64,000 nt of DNA, taken from assembly GCA_900473045.1 (NCBI GenBank), contig UCKS01000015.1, positions 1 through 64,000 of the forward strand. Direction: 5' to 3'. The notes under the pieces are model-generated. The model was given only the letters and a program-made list of their open reading frames with translations. It did no database searches and had not been told where the DNA came from. The position numbers were made by a program, and so were the translations under genes. Source of the stretch: Hyphomicrobiales bacterium. GTDB taxonomy: Bacteria > Pseudomonadota > Alphaproteobacteria > Rhizobiales > Rhizobiaceae. Shown piece after piece: positions 53,901 to 63,518 of the stretch (positions within the stretch are counted from its first letter, which is position 1; every line of letters starts with the position of its first letter).

Positions 53901-54470
53901 TCAGATGGCAGGGACGGCAGAGAACCCTTGGGAGATCCGGCGGGCACCTGCCGCCAGATACTCCCACTGCGCAGCCCGACCCACCGTCGAGTTACGCCGC
54001 CATTTCAGAGGCGTGGTACCGACGATACGCTTGAAGACTTTGGAAAGGTGCGCCTGATCGCTCAAGCCGCACGCGTGTGCGATCTGGCTGAGAGGCTCCT
54101 CGGTGGAAGCAATCAGATACTTGGCCGCTTCAATTCGTCTCGAAAGGACATAGTCATAAGGCGGCCGCCCGAACGTCACGTTGAAGCCCTTGGAAAATCT
54201 GCTTACACTCAATCGGACCTGCTCGCTGAGGTTGACGATCCTGAGTTTGGCGTCGATATGCGCGTCAATGTACCGTGCGATCTTCTTTGTCTGCCAATCG
54301 CTGAGGCCAGCAGTAGACCTCTGTCTTCGTTCAACTTGGGGGACGGCGAAATCGATCAGGAGCGGTGTCTCTACCCCAGTATCGATCATTCTATCGTCCG
54401 GATTGATTACCCAAACCCGTGAGCCTTTGACGCTGTCTTGGATTGGAATGAAGGAAACCGTCTTGTTCAT
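53901..54470 (-). CDS. AraC-family transcriptional regulator
   Basis: This 189-residue protein has a C-terminal AraC/XylS HTH pair: LSVSRFSKGFNVTFGRPPYDYVLSRRIEAAKYLI and LSQIAHACGLSDQAHLSKVFKRIVGTTPLKWR. The N-terminal ligand region is short (about 60 residues). It lies upstream of the IorA/IorB copy 1 pair, ~240 bp away on the same strand, and so is its likely regulator (inference). Confidence 0.89.
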   Translation of the reverse strand: MNKTVSFIPIQDSVKGSRVWVINPDDRMIDTGVETPLLIDFAVPQVERRQRSTAGLSDWQTKKIARYIDAHIDAKLRIVNLSEQVRLSVSRFSKGFNVTFGRPPYDYVLSRRIEAAKYLIASTEEPLSQIAHACGLSDQAHLSKVFKRIVGTTPLKWRRNSTVGRAAQWEYLAAGARRISQGFSAVPAI

Positions 54471-54662
54471 TGGGAGGTCCTCGCTGCTTCGATGCAGTGA
54501 AGGTGCGGCATTAAGGACGGTGAAATCGAGTTATTGAATGTAAAAAGAAGTTAAGGGGAAGCGTGTCGCCTTAACATTCATAACGACCGCATTTTACAAT
54601 ACGGTGGCTTGGTAGGCAGATAATTCTCGGAAGGTTTCCGCTTTCAAAACAGCTAGATAGCG

Positions 54663-55472
54663 GTGATGATTTTGCCAACGCAAGCGAGACGAGGCACCCC
54701 ATTGGACGCGGTGGAACAAAACACAGATCGAACTACTCCCCGTCGAGTCGCACTCGTCACGCATGCAGACAGCGGTATCGGCGCTGCGACGGCATTGGCT
54801 TTCGCAGAAAGCGGCGCGGATTTGGCATTGACGCTAGATAACGAGGCTGATTCCTACTTCCTCGACACGCTGAGAGCGTATGGAGGACGCGTCGTCTGTT
54901 TTCCCTTTAGTCGCCATCCCAATGGCCTTGAAGCAACTCATCTCGTACGGGCGATATTGGCGGCCTTCGGTCGCATAAATGTCTTAGTGGCTAACGCAGA
55001 ATACCGCGTAGAAGGACAAATCGACGACGACGACGTGGACGAGGAGGCGCTTGAGGAGCAGATCGCGGTCAACTTCAAAGGCGTAATCGCATTGATCAAG
55101 GCCGCCTCTAAAGTCATGACAGACGGCGGACGGATTATAGCTCTCGGTGCGAGCATCGCCGACCGCGTTGGAACGCCCGGTCTGGCGGAGTTCGCTGCAA
55201 CCCGTGCTGCTATCGCGGCGTTCTGCAAAGGTGCGGCCCACGACCTCGGCCCGCGTGGGATCACGATCAACGTTATTCAAGTCGGCGCTATGGAAGTTGA
55301 GAGCGGTAGAACTCTTTCGAAGGAAATGATGGCTGCCGAGCGTGAATCGAACGTGCTGAAAAGACTCGGGCGACCGACGGAAGTCGCTAACGCAATCATG
55401 TTTCTCGCTGGGTCAGGGGCGACGTTCATAACGGGAAGCATCTTGAACGTTGATGGCGGTTACAACGCCTAA
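54663..55472 (+). CDS. Short-chain dehydrogenase-like protein lacking catalytic residues
   Basis: This 269-residue SDR fold has glycine-rich loop THADSGIGAATALAFAE (canonical TGxxxGIG, first Gly replaced by His) and ANAE in place of NNAG. The catalytic Y-x3-K segment is replaced by F-A-A-T-R (AEFAATRAAIAAF). The NAD-binding end DLGPRGITINVIQVGAM and the terminal FITGSILNVDGGYNA are kept. It is therefore probably a non-catalytic or ligand-binding paralogue. It lies ~210 bp upstream of the third STAND regulator on the same strand. Confidence 0.85.
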   Translation: MMILPTQARRGTPLDAVEQNTDRTTPRRVALVTHADSGIGAATALAFAESGADLALTLDNEADSYFLDTLRAYGGRVVCFPFSRHPNGLEATHLVRAILAAFGRINVLVANAEYRVEGQIDDDDVDEEALEEQIAVNFKGVIALIKAASKVMTDGGRIIALGASIADRVGTPGLAEFAATRAAIAAFCKGAAHDLGPRGITINVIQVGAMEVESGRTLSKEMMAAERESNVLKRLGRPTEVANAIMFLAGSGATFITGSILNVDGGYNA

Positions 55473-55682
55473 GCGTTGTAGGTTGGCTCGATTGCGCGGT
55501 TTCCAGATCGATACCCGCAGCGTCACGGAGCTCTTCAGAATTCTAATATGTGACCATGATCCAAATCGTCGTAGGAAAGCGTTGTCAAAATGGGCTCAAA
55601 CAATTCGTGATTTGTTGCAAGTCGTTGCCTGAGATGCGATATCGACAACACTATTATGTTAGCGGGATCTGCGGCGAACACG

Positions 55683-58412
55683 ATGACTGTTATCAAATTC
55701 GGGACGTTTCAACTGGATTTGACCGACAAAAAGTTAACCGAATCGGGAAAACCATTCCAACTCGGCAAGAAATCGCTCGATATTTTGACCCTTTTGGTGA
55801 GCCGGGCCGGTGAGGTGGTATCGAAAGATGAACTTCTGAAGTTCGCCTGGCCTTCCAGTACAGTGGACGAGGGAGCGTTACGCGTTCATCTCGTTACGCT
55901 CCGAAAGGCTCTCGGTGACCATGGTGGACACCGCCATATCGAAAATGTGGCTGGTCGCGGATATGTTTTTGTTGCTCCCGTAGAGAGGTTGGACGCGGCG
56001 TCGCCAGTTTGGCTGAATATCTCGGATAGTAATCTCCCGCACCGTCCCGGCAGGCTGATTGGCCGCGAGAGTTTCGTTGCCTCCAGCCTTGAAATGATCA
56101 GCTCCGTGAGACTGCTGACGATATCGGGGGCGGGCGGCGTCGGAAAGACCGCTGTTGCCCTCGAGATTGCTGAGCGTATCGCTTCCTCCCGTCAGGTCGT
56201 CTTCATCGACCTTGCTGTACTGAGCGATGAAAAACTGCTGATGCCTACCCTAGCATCCGCTTTAGGATTGGTCGTTTTTACAAACGACTACCTTCAAGCG
56301 GTATTGAATGCCCTAACGGGAAGCCATGCATTGCTTTTTTTCGATAACTGCGAGCACCTCATCGATGCAGTGGCCATCGCTGCAGATCATATCCTCAAAG
56401 CGACCGCTAACGTGACCCTGCTTACGACTAGCAGAGAGGCTCTTCGTGTCGCAGGCGAGAGAGTAAGGCAGCTTCCGTCGCTGCCAGTTCCTGAAATCGA
56501 TGTGCCCACGGACCAGTTGTTAGCGTTTCCCTCTGTCGAGTTATTTGTAGAGCATGTTCGTTTCGCTTCCGACATACGCGATTTCGAAGACGCTAACAGC
56601 TTGACTGCTGCCGCAGCTATTGTCCGCAGTCTCGACGGAATACCTTTGGCCATTGAACTCGCAGCCTCTCGGGTTAGCAATCTCGGTATGGCCAGCGTGA
56701 TAGATTCGCTGGACGACCCTTTAGCGATCCTTAGAAGAGGGCGACGGACCGCTCCTCCACGCCACCAAACCTTGCGCGCTACACTCGATTGGAGTTACGC
56801 CAGCCTGACGGGCGACGAGCAAGTGCTCTTTGCTCTGATAGCGGTGTTTCCGGGGACTTTTTCTGACGAGGCCGCAGCGTCGGTGGCAAAAAGCTGGTTT
56901 GAGGGTGAGGCATTCGACGACGCGTTCGATGGTTTGCTTCTGAAATCTCTCCTGTCAGTATCGAACAGAGACGGAAGATATAGGCTACTTGATACGACTA
57001 GAAGATATGCGGTCGAGAAGCTGACCGAAAGCCCGTTGCAGGCCGACTACCGCCAGGCCCACGCGCTTTTCTGCCGCAGCGAACTTCTGCAGGCAGAATT
57101 CGATTGGAGCGTATTGCCGACAAACGACTGGATGCATCGTTACGCGGGGCTGATCAACGACCTAAGGAGCTCGATCAACTGGGCTTATTCGGCCGAAGGC
57201 CAAGTCGACCTTGCCATCGAACTCATCGCGATATCGAACGTTCTATGGGTTCAGCTGGGCTTGATGAACGAACAACTCGTCGCCGTGGAAAAAGCCCTTG
57301 GACATCTTGCCGCATCGAACTTGGTGGGCACGGACATCGAGTTTCAGCTAAGGACTTCGCGGGCTAGCGGCCTCTACCACATTAAGGGTTTCAAGAGCGA
57401 CGATCAGGCAATCGTCGAATTCGAGCGAGCGGCGGTGATCGCCGACAGTCTCGGAAATCCAAACAAAATTATGCGGGCGTATGGTGGAAAAGCCAATATC
57501 GAGAGTGGAAACGGCCAATACCTAAGCTCTGTCCAGACGGCAAAGTCGCTTCAGGAGAGATTTCCGACGGCCACCAGCTTTAGCAGAATGCTGGAACACA
57601 ATTACCTATTCCACGGCGACTTTTCTTCCGCGCGGGAACAGGCCGAAATTTCTCTGGCTGAGGCCGGCCGCGCGGTCAGGACGACCCTAAACAGCGGAAC
57701 GGGGTACGATCAGGGCATCATTGCCAAGACCGTTTTGGCGATGATTGATTTCCTCGAAGGCAAGGTGGACCGGAGTTTTGCAGCTGTAGACGACCTCATC
57801 CTCGCGGCGCGTCACCTTGGACATTCCATATCGAGTTGCCTGACGCTCTGCCTGACGGCGATCCCCGTAGCGGTCATGGCGGGAGACATACAAGACGCGC
57901 GGAAGAGGTTGGAAGAGGTCAAGCGTTTAAGTGGCAAAGACATGCTCGTGCGGTGGCAGGAATGGGTTGATGCATACAGCATGATCCTTCCCGAGGCGTC
58001 CCAAAGCAATGAAGGTCAAAGCTCGCTCCAAAAGGGTCTGGTTGACGCAGTAGGAATGCGTTTGGAATACATGACAATTCTAGCTGGGTCCCGCGCGCCG
58101 CTGGAAGCCGTCGAGAAAGCGCTTTCCGGCGATGCCGGATGGTGTCGTCCGGAATTGCTTAGGTTAAAGTCCGTGGCAACGGTTCGGGAAGACCGCAAGC
58201 AGGCAATGAAGCTTCTTACCGAAGGGCTGGGTTTGGGGCGGTCCATTGGAGCGGCTCTGTGGGAGCTGCGATGCGCTATCTGCATCCTGCGGCTGGCACC
58301 AGCAAGTGGACGCAGCGCAGCGAGAGACGACGTGGGTCTTGCGTTGAGCAAGTTCGAAAGTAGTCGTCCGATAGCCGACATCGCGATGGCACGGACGCTA
58401 CTTTCAAAATAG
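55683..58412 (+). CDS. Winged-helix/STAND ATPase transcriptional regulator (third paralogue)
   Basis: This 909-residue protein (open frame from 55656) has an OmpR-type winged helix at residues 1-100 (LDILTLLVSRAGEVVSKDEL, GALRVHLVTLRKALGD, VAGRGYVFVAP). A STAND NTPase has Walker A GAGGVGKTA (149-157), Walker B LLFFDNCEHLIDA, TTSREALR and GIPLAIELAASR. About 480 residues of helical repeats follow. It is similar throughout to the 40846 protein, including RRGRRTAPPRHQTLRATLDWSY. The start MTVIKFGTFQLDL at 55683 aligns with the paralogues. Confidence 0.9.
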   Translation: MTVIKFGTFQLDLTDKKLTESGKPFQLGKKSLDILTLLVSRAGEVVSKDELLKFAWPSSTVDEGALRVHLVTLRKALGDHGGHRHIENVAGRGYVFVAPVERLDAASPVWLNISDSNLPHRPGRLIGRESFVASSLEMISSVRLLTISGAGGVGKTAVALEIAERIASSRQVVFIDLAVLSDEKLLMPTLASALGLVVFTNDYLQAVLNALTGSHALLFFDNCEHLIDAVAIAADHILKATANVTLLTTSREALRVAGERVRQLPSLPVPEIDVPTDQLLAFPSVELFVEHVRFASDIRDFEDANSLTAAAAIVRSLDGIPLAIELAASRVSNLGMASVIDSLDDPLAILRRGRRTAPPRHQTLRATLDWSYASLTGDEQVLFALIAVFPGTFSDEAAASVAKSWFEGEAFDDAFDGLLLKSLLSVSNRDGRYRLLDTTRRYAVEKLTESPLQADYRQAHALFCRSELLQAEFDWSVLPTNDWMHRYAGLINDLRSSINWAYSAEGQVDLAIELIAISNVLWVQLGLMNEQLVAVEKALGHLAASNLVGTDIEFQLRTSRASGLYHIKGFKSDDQAIVEFERAAVIADSLGNPNKIMRAYGGKANIESGNGQYLSSVQTAKSLQERFPTATSFSRMLEHNYLFHGDFSSAREQAEISLAEAGRAVRTTLNSGTGYDQGIIAKTVLAMIDFLEGKVDRSFAAVDDLILAARHLGHSISSCLTLCLTAIPVAVMAGDIQDARKRLEEVKRLSGKDMLVRWQEWVDAYSMILPEASQSNEGQSSLQKGLVDAVGMRLEYMTILAGSRAPLEAVEKALSGDAGWCRPELLRLKSVATVREDRKQAMKLLTEGLGLGRSIGAALWELRCAICILRLAPASGRSAARDDVGLALSKFESSRPIADIAMARTLLSK

Positions 58413-58533
58413 GCGTCCAATCTAGGACAGACGCCTAACCGGACCTCGTCGGAACCGCATGCCTAACACGTAACTCTCCATGAGATTCTATGGAAGCGAC
58501 CAAGAACTTGCCGCTTCCATAGATCGAGTAGCG

Positions 58534-59292
58534 TTAGACCGGGATCGGGTCGGCCACCATGACTTCATTGAACTGGAAGAAGAACTCGTGCTCGTTAGAA
58601 CCGGGGTTGTCGCGTAGGGACTTGATCGCGTCCACGTAAATTTCCTCGCTGTCCGTCGCCAACTTTTCCATGGTCTCCTTCACGAAGACATCAAGCGGCA
58701 TGGCACGTGGGTCACCGCTTTTCTTGACCAGATCCGTATCGACCCATGGCGGTGCGATTTCTTGAACCTTCACCGACGTGTCACGGAGGGCGAAGCGCTG
58801 GGACATCGTGAAGGAATGAAGCGCTGCCTTTGTAGCTGAATAGACGGCGTTGTAGGCAAGTGGCACGTAAGCCAGTACGGAAGTGTTGTTGATGATGACG
58901 GACGAAGGCTGAGCCTTCAGATGATCGATCAAGGCTGACGTCATCCGGATAGGACCCAACAAGTTCGTGGTCACGACGTCCCCGATCGTCTTCTCGTCGA
59001 TTGGCTTTGCCGCGTCATCGAAAGGCATGATCCCGGCATTGTTGAAAAGGACGTTTAAGGCCGGATAGTCGGCGATGATCTTTCTCGTGACCGATTTGAT
59101 ACTTTCCGGATCGGTAATATCCAGCTCGTAGGCGGCCATGCCGGGATTTGCCTTGATGGTCTCATCCAGGTTGGCCTTCCGTCTGCCGGAAATGATCACC
59201 TGGTTGCCCAGTTTATGGAACGCCTCGGCGATGCCGCGGCCGATACCAGAGCCGCCGCCGGTGATGAAAATGGTGTTGCCTGTGAGTTTCAT
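58534..59292 (-). CDS. Short-chain dehydrogenase/reductase (DltE-like)
   Basis: This 252-residue SDR has intact motifs: FITGGGSGIGRGIAEAF, LFNNAGIMPF and the catalytic Y-x3-K in AVYSATKAALHSF, with Ser in NNTSVLAY. The start MKLTGNTIF at 59292 has AAGGAG upstream. The open frame extends 32 codons further with basic, unrelated sequence. It lies 52 bp after the MFS gene and is probably cotranscribed with it. Substrate unknown. Confidence 0.91.
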   Translation of the reverse strand: MKLTGNTIFITGGGSGIGRGIAEAFHKLGNQVIISGRRKANLDETIKANPGMAAYELDITDPESIKSVTRKIIADYPALNVLFNNAGIMPFDDAAKPIDEKTIGDVVTTNLLGPIRMTSALIDHLKAQPSSVIINNTSVLAYVPLAYNAVYSATKAALHSFTMSQRFALRDTSVKVQEIAPPWVDTDLVKKSGDPRAMPLDVFVKETMEKLATDSEEIYVDAIKSLRDNPGSNEHEFFFQFNEVMVADPIPV

Positions 59293-59344
59293 GGTCTTAC
59301 TCCTTGGGTTGAATTTTCTTGGTTTCATCGCTCGCAGAGAGGGT

Positions 59345-60559
59345 TCAGCGCGCGGGCGATGTGTTCTGCGTGGAGGCTTTTGCGGCAAAGCCGTAGAGGA
59401 GAGCTATGCCGATCGCTTCAGCAAGCGCCGCGGCAAGCCCGAGGTCGGCCACCTGTCCGTGCGCCACCACGAAGGACCCGATGGCGCTTCCGATGGAGAA
59501 GCCGCCGTACATGAACGAGGTATTCAACGAGAGAACGATGGGTGCCGATGCATGGCCGCCCGTGTGGATAAGGTGGGAAATCTGCGCGGGGAAAAAGCCC
59601 CAGACGGTCACGCCCCACACGGCGACGGCGATCACGATAGGCACCAACGCCTGAGATGGCGTTAGGTAAAACGCCGTGAATGAAAGGACGAGAAAGGACA
59701 GCGCGAGCAGAAAAAGGCTCGTACCCATGACCGTCTTCGCACCGAACCTGTCACTGAGGGAGCCACCGCTAAAAACACCGACCGCCGACCCGATACCCCA
59801 TAAGCAGACGATCAAGCTGATGCCGTTAGGACCAAGATTTGCGACGGTAGTGAGATATGGCGCGATGTACGTCCAAACAGTGTACGCCCCGATGGCCCAG
59901 AAAAGAGTGACCGCGAGCCCGATGAGAACGGAAGGCCGCCTAGCGACAGCCAGTCGATCGGAGAGGCTCGGTACCGAGATGTGCGCGCCCGCGGTTCTGT
60001 CGAGGCCGAAAGTCAGCCCCACGACCGCGATGGCTGCAAGAATCCCCACACCAAGGAACGTTACGCGCCATCCGAGAGCGTGTCCCACGAGGGACCCGAT
60101 TGGCAGGCCCAGGGCAATGGCGATGGTCATACCGCCGTTTACGATAGCCAACCCCCGCCCCCTTTTTTCAGGAGCTATCATTGCTGCGATCAGAGCGTTG
60201 GCATTGGGCGTGTAAAGGCCGGCGGCAAGAGCGAGAAGCACACGCGCGCCGAAAATTCCCCAGTAGCCGCTAGACCGCCACGCGACCAAATTGGCAAGGG
60301 CGAAAAACACCATCGTAGCGATGAGCAAAAGCCTGCGGTTTACGTTGCCGAATAATGTTGTCAGCACCGGGGAACTGAAGGCCAGTGTCAGGGTGAATAC
60401 GGTGATCAATGTTCCGACCAGCGAGATCGGAAGCGCTAGATCCTCTGCCATTTGGGGAAGAAGCGGAACGATCATGAAACCTTCTGTTCCGATTGCGAAC
60501 GTCCCAAGGGCCATAACCCAAGCTGGAGTGAGATTATGCGTTTGTGTATTCGCCGCCAT
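59345..60559 (-). CDS. MFS transporter, DHA1 family
   Basis: This 404-residue protein has 12 predicted membrane helices and begins TPAWVMALGTFAIGTEGFMIVPLLPQMAEDL, characteristic of sugar/drug-efflux MFS proteins. GGMTIAIALGLPIGSLVGHALGWR is motif C-like, and SDRFGAK is motif A-like. The proposed role is efflux of a toxic compound under control of the divergent TetR regulator. Confidence 0.9.
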   Translation of the reverse strand: MAANTQTHNLTPAWVMALGTFAIGTEGFMIVPLLPQMAEDLALPISLVGTLITVFTLTLAFSSPVLTTLFGNVNRRLLLIATMVFFALANLVAWRSSGYWGIFGARVLLALAAGLYTPNANALIAAMIAPEKRGRGLAIVNGGMTIAIALGLPIGSLVGHALGWRVTFLGVGILAAIAVVGLTFGLDRTAGAHISVPSLSDRLAVARRPSVLIGLAVTLFWAIGAYTVWTYIAPYLTTVANLGPNGISLIVCLWGIGSAVGVFSGGSLSDRFGAKTVMGTSLFLLALSFLVLSFTAFYLTPSQALVPIVIAVAVWGVTVWGFFPAQISHLIHTGGHASAPIVLSLNTSFMYGGFSIGSAIGSFVVAHGQVADLGLAAALAEAIGIALLYGFAAKASTQNTSPAR

Positions 60560-60589
60560 CGGAAGACGCTCCGTTTTGTGTTGCGATTA

Positions 60590-60607
60590 AATACGACCAG
60601 TCGTATT
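60590..60607. promoter_or_regulatory. Palindromic operator between MFS and TetR genes
   Basis: The 18-bp inverted repeat AATACGAC-CA-GTCGTATT is perfect. It lies ~30 bp upstream of the MFS start and ~95 bp upstream of the TetR start, in the position expected for the TetR repressor. Confidence 0.82.
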
Positions 60608-60701
60608 ATTCTGTCAATCGCGTTTATTTTCTTCGCCGAAAGGCGATTGCACTTGAATTCGAATGAGCCCGTTCATATCCCGGAGATCGAAGGAGAACGT
60701 T

Positions 60702-61271
60702 ATGGCGTCACCCACTAGAGCGAAGATCGTCGCTGCGGCTCAGGATCGCTTTCACGCGCTTGGCTACAGCGCGTGCGGCATTCAGGAAATCGTTGATACC
60801 GCTGGCGTTCCTAAGGGCAGTTTCTACAACTATTTCAAAACCAAGGAGTCACTCGCGCTTGAGGTGCTGGGGAACTACGTCGCATCCTCCAAGCGGGAAA
60901 TATTGTCTAATCCGTCCATTTCGCCGCAATCCAGAATTCAGGAACACTTCAGCTTCTTCATCTCGCGGTACGAGCGTAACGGTTACGATAAGGGCTGCCT
61001 CATAGGGAATCTTTCGGCCGAAAGCTCTGCAAGCGTTCCGATACTTAAAGAGGCGCTTGTTGAATCCCTTGCGAGCTGGACAGACCAGATCGCTTCGGTC
61101 ATCGCGGAGGGGCAGACTATGGGCGAAATGAAGCCAGGTTTAGACCCCGTTCAGGTCGCCCGTTTTCTGATAAACAGTTGGGAAGGCGCGGTACTTAGAA
61201 TGAAAGTTACCGGAGACCGGCGTCCATTGGACGACTTTCTATCCATCGCGATGCATCTTCTTGAGAAATGA
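60702..61271 (+). CDS. TetR-family transcriptional repressor
   Basis: This 189-residue protein has an N-terminal HTH ARFHALGYSACGIQEIVDTAGVPKGSFYNYFKTKESLALEVL-like block (short form: GIQEIVDTAGVPKGSFYNYF). Its C-terminal ligand domain is of the TetR_C type (KGCLIGNLSAESS). The start MASPTRAKIV at 60702 follows AAGGAGAACGTT. An upstream frame to 60663 is unlikely. It is divergent from the MFS-SDR pair and probably autorepresses through the shared operator. Confidence 0.9.
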   Translation: MASPTRAKIVAAAQDRFHALGYSACGIQEIVDTAGVPKGSFYNYFKTKESLALEVLGNYVASSKREILSNPSISPQSRIQEHFSFFISRYERNGYDKGCLIGNLSAESSASVPILKEALVESLASWTDQIASVIAEGQTMGEMKPGLDPVQVARFLINSWEGAVLRMKVTGDRRPLDDFLSIAMHLLEK

Positions 61272-61358
61272 AGACTTTGAACGCGGTCCAGCCATACAGA
61301 CTGTGCGAGATGCCGAGCGCAAGCCGATACCGAAGCGAGTCCCCTGGATTCGATGCGT

Positions 61359-63515
61359 CTAGCTCGTAATGAGACCATTGATCGGAAGGTTCGTGACGCG
61401 CGCCCCTGTAAGTCTTCGCCACGCATTGGCCACCGCGGGGCCGATAGGCGGCACGCTTGGCTCTCCAACCCCCTTTGGGGGTGCAGCCGACTTGATGATC
61501 GCGACCTCGATGTCGGGCATCTCGTTAATTCGTAGCGATCTGTAATCATTGAAGTTCGATTGCACGACAGCACCACCCTCCCCTAGAGTTATAGCGTTGA
61601 ACAAGATCGCGCCGAGCCCATAGCCTATCCCGCCCTCCATCTGGGCTGTGATGACGTTGGGGTTGATAGCCACCCCGCAGTCGACTGCGCACCAAACTTT
61701 ATGAACCACGGGGCCACCGGATGGTCCACGCGAAACCTCGGCTATCTGGGCGACATATGTCCCGAAGCTTTTCACCAAAGCTACGCCACGCTCCCGGCCG
61801 GCTGCCGGCGGTTTCCCCCATGAAGCAATTTCTGCCGCCCTAGCCAGAACGGCTGCATAGCGTTGGTCTTCTTTGAGTAAGGCAAGCCGTCCCTGGACGG
61901 GGTCTGCTCCAACCATTTCGAGCAGTTCGTCGACGAACGTCTCAACTGTGAAGCCGGTATGGCTATGCCCAACCGAGCGCCACCAGAGCGGGGGTACCGC
62001 CAGCTTCGTATTGTGCGCAGTCACTTTCAGATTGGGAATCTCATAGGGGAGTTCGGCCGCGCCTTCCACAGAGGTCTCGTCCAATCCCGCTTTGCCCATG
62101 ACGGATTGTCCTACGATGGAATGATCCCAGTCGATAATACGCCCGGCCTTGCTGATAGATCCGCTAACCCGGTGCAGATACAACGGTCGATACCAGCCTC
62201 CCCGAATGTCGTCTTCCCTCGTCCACATGTGTTTTACAGGTCGCGTGCGGTCGGTTGCGGCGAAGACCGCTGCCGCCTCCTGCATGTAAGGCGATCCGAA
62301 TTGAGCCTTTCGGCCAAAACTTCCCCCGGCTATTTGGGTGTTTAGTCGCACCCTTTCGGGATCGATCCCGATCACCTTTGCCGCTGTCTTTCTGTCCATG
62401 TCGGGAAACTGCGCACCGGTGTAAATATCTAGGATGCCATCGCTGGAGGGAACGAATACTGCGTCGAGAGGCTCCATCGGAGCGTGAGCGAGAAAGGGGA
62501 ATAACAACTCCCTTTCAAGTTTGAGGAGATCATCGCCGGATTTATTCCGCTGGAGGTCTCCGCTTTCCGCTGCTTGGAGCCCTGGCTGCGTGACGATGGT
62601 TCTATAGTAGGCAGCGATTTCATCGCTAGAACGGATTTCCGCCTCGCTAAGGTCCCATTCCACATCGACGGCATTTCGACCTTTGAGGGCTGCGAATGTG
62701 TTGGAAGCGTATACCGCAACCCCCTGCGGCACCGCCTTCACGTCGACCACACCTTCTATTTTTCGGGCCTCGGTATCATCGAACCGCTTGATTTTCGCCC
62801 CAAAATGGGAGGGCCTTGCAACGAGTGCGACCAGCAGGTCATCAGGAATGACGTCGATCGTAAATATCGCCGTTCCGTCCGTTTTGGAGACGGTATCAAG
62901 CTTCGGCAATTGCTGGCCAATCAAGACGAACTTTTCCGGGTCCTTCAGCTTAACGTCGGCAGGCGGCGTAATCAGCGCCGCCATTGCCGCGAATTGGCCA
63001 AAACCAGCCTCCCTTCCCGAACCCATATGCAGTATCCGGCCCTTCTCTACAAAGACTTCGTCTGTCGGGACGCCCCAGGCGGACGCAGCAGCGGAGACAA
63101 GCATTGCCCGAGCAGTCGCACCCGCAGTTCTGAACTGCAGATAGGAGTTGGCGATCGATGATGAGCTTCCGGTACCCTGTATGCCGAATTGAAGATTGGC
63201 GTAAATCTTGTCGTCTGCCGGCGAGTGGACCGCACGCATCTGCGCCCAGTCCGCGTCGAGCTCCTCCGCAACTATTGTCGCAAGGCCAGTAAACGGCCCC
63301 TGACCGAACTCGATGTGTTTGGACAGGATCGTGACTGTGTCGTCCGGGGCGATTTTCACAAACGCGTTCAACTGAGCCAGATTGGACCCACCTCCTGCTA
63401 CGGCTCCGTCAACAGCGGCGAATGCTCTCATCCTTGGGGCAACAAGGAGGCCGAGAACTAAACCTGCTCCGGTGAGGAACGATCGCCTCGTGACATGTGT
63501 GAGAACATGGGTCAT
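61359..63515 (-). CDS. Molybdenum hydroxylase large subunit, isoquinoline 1-oxidoreductase beta-like (copy 2)
   Basis: This 718-residue protein is paralogous to the 51046 product. It has a Tat signal (TRRSFLTGAGLVLGLLVAP), molybdopterin blocks AGGSFGRKAQFGSPYMQEAA and PPLWWRSVGHSHTGFTVETF, and catalytic Glu in PPKGVGEPSVPPIGPAVANA. It begins three bases after the 2Fe-2S gene stop. The sequence differs clearly from copy 1, so this is not a recent duplication. Confidence 0.9.
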   Translation of the reverse strand: MTHVLTHVTRRSFLTGAGLVLGLLVAPRMRAFAAVDGAVAGGGSNLAQLNAFVKIAPDDTVTILSKHIEFGQGPFTGLATIVAEELDADWAQMRAVHSPADDKIYANLQFGIQGTGSSSSIANSYLQFRTAGATARAMLVSAAASAWGVPTDEVFVEKGRILHMGSGREAGFGQFAAMAALITPPADVKLKDPEKFVLIGQQLPKLDTVSKTDGTAIFTIDVIPDDLLVALVARPSHFGAKIKRFDDTEARKIEGVVDVKAVPQGVAVYASNTFAALKGRNAVDVEWDLSEAEIRSSDEIAAYYRTIVTQPGLQAAESGDLQRNKSGDDLLKLERELLFPFLAHAPMEPLDAVFVPSSDGILDIYTGAQFPDMDRKTAAKVIGIDPERVRLNTQIAGGSFGRKAQFGSPYMQEAAAVFAATDRTRPVKHMWTREDDIRGGWYRPLYLHRVSGSISKAGRIIDWDHSIVGQSVMGKAGLDETSVEGAAELPYEIPNLKVTAHNTKLAVPPLWWRSVGHSHTGFTVETFVDELLEMVGADPVQGRLALLKEDQRYAAVLARAAEIASWGKPPAAGRERGVALVKSFGTYVAQIAEVSRGPSGGPVVHKVWCAVDCGVAINPNVITAQMEGGIGYGLGAILFNAITLGEGGAVVQSNFNDYRSLRINEMPDIEVAIIKSAAPPKGVGEPSVPPIGPAVANAWRRLTGARVTNLPINGLITS

Positions 63516-63518
63516 CGA

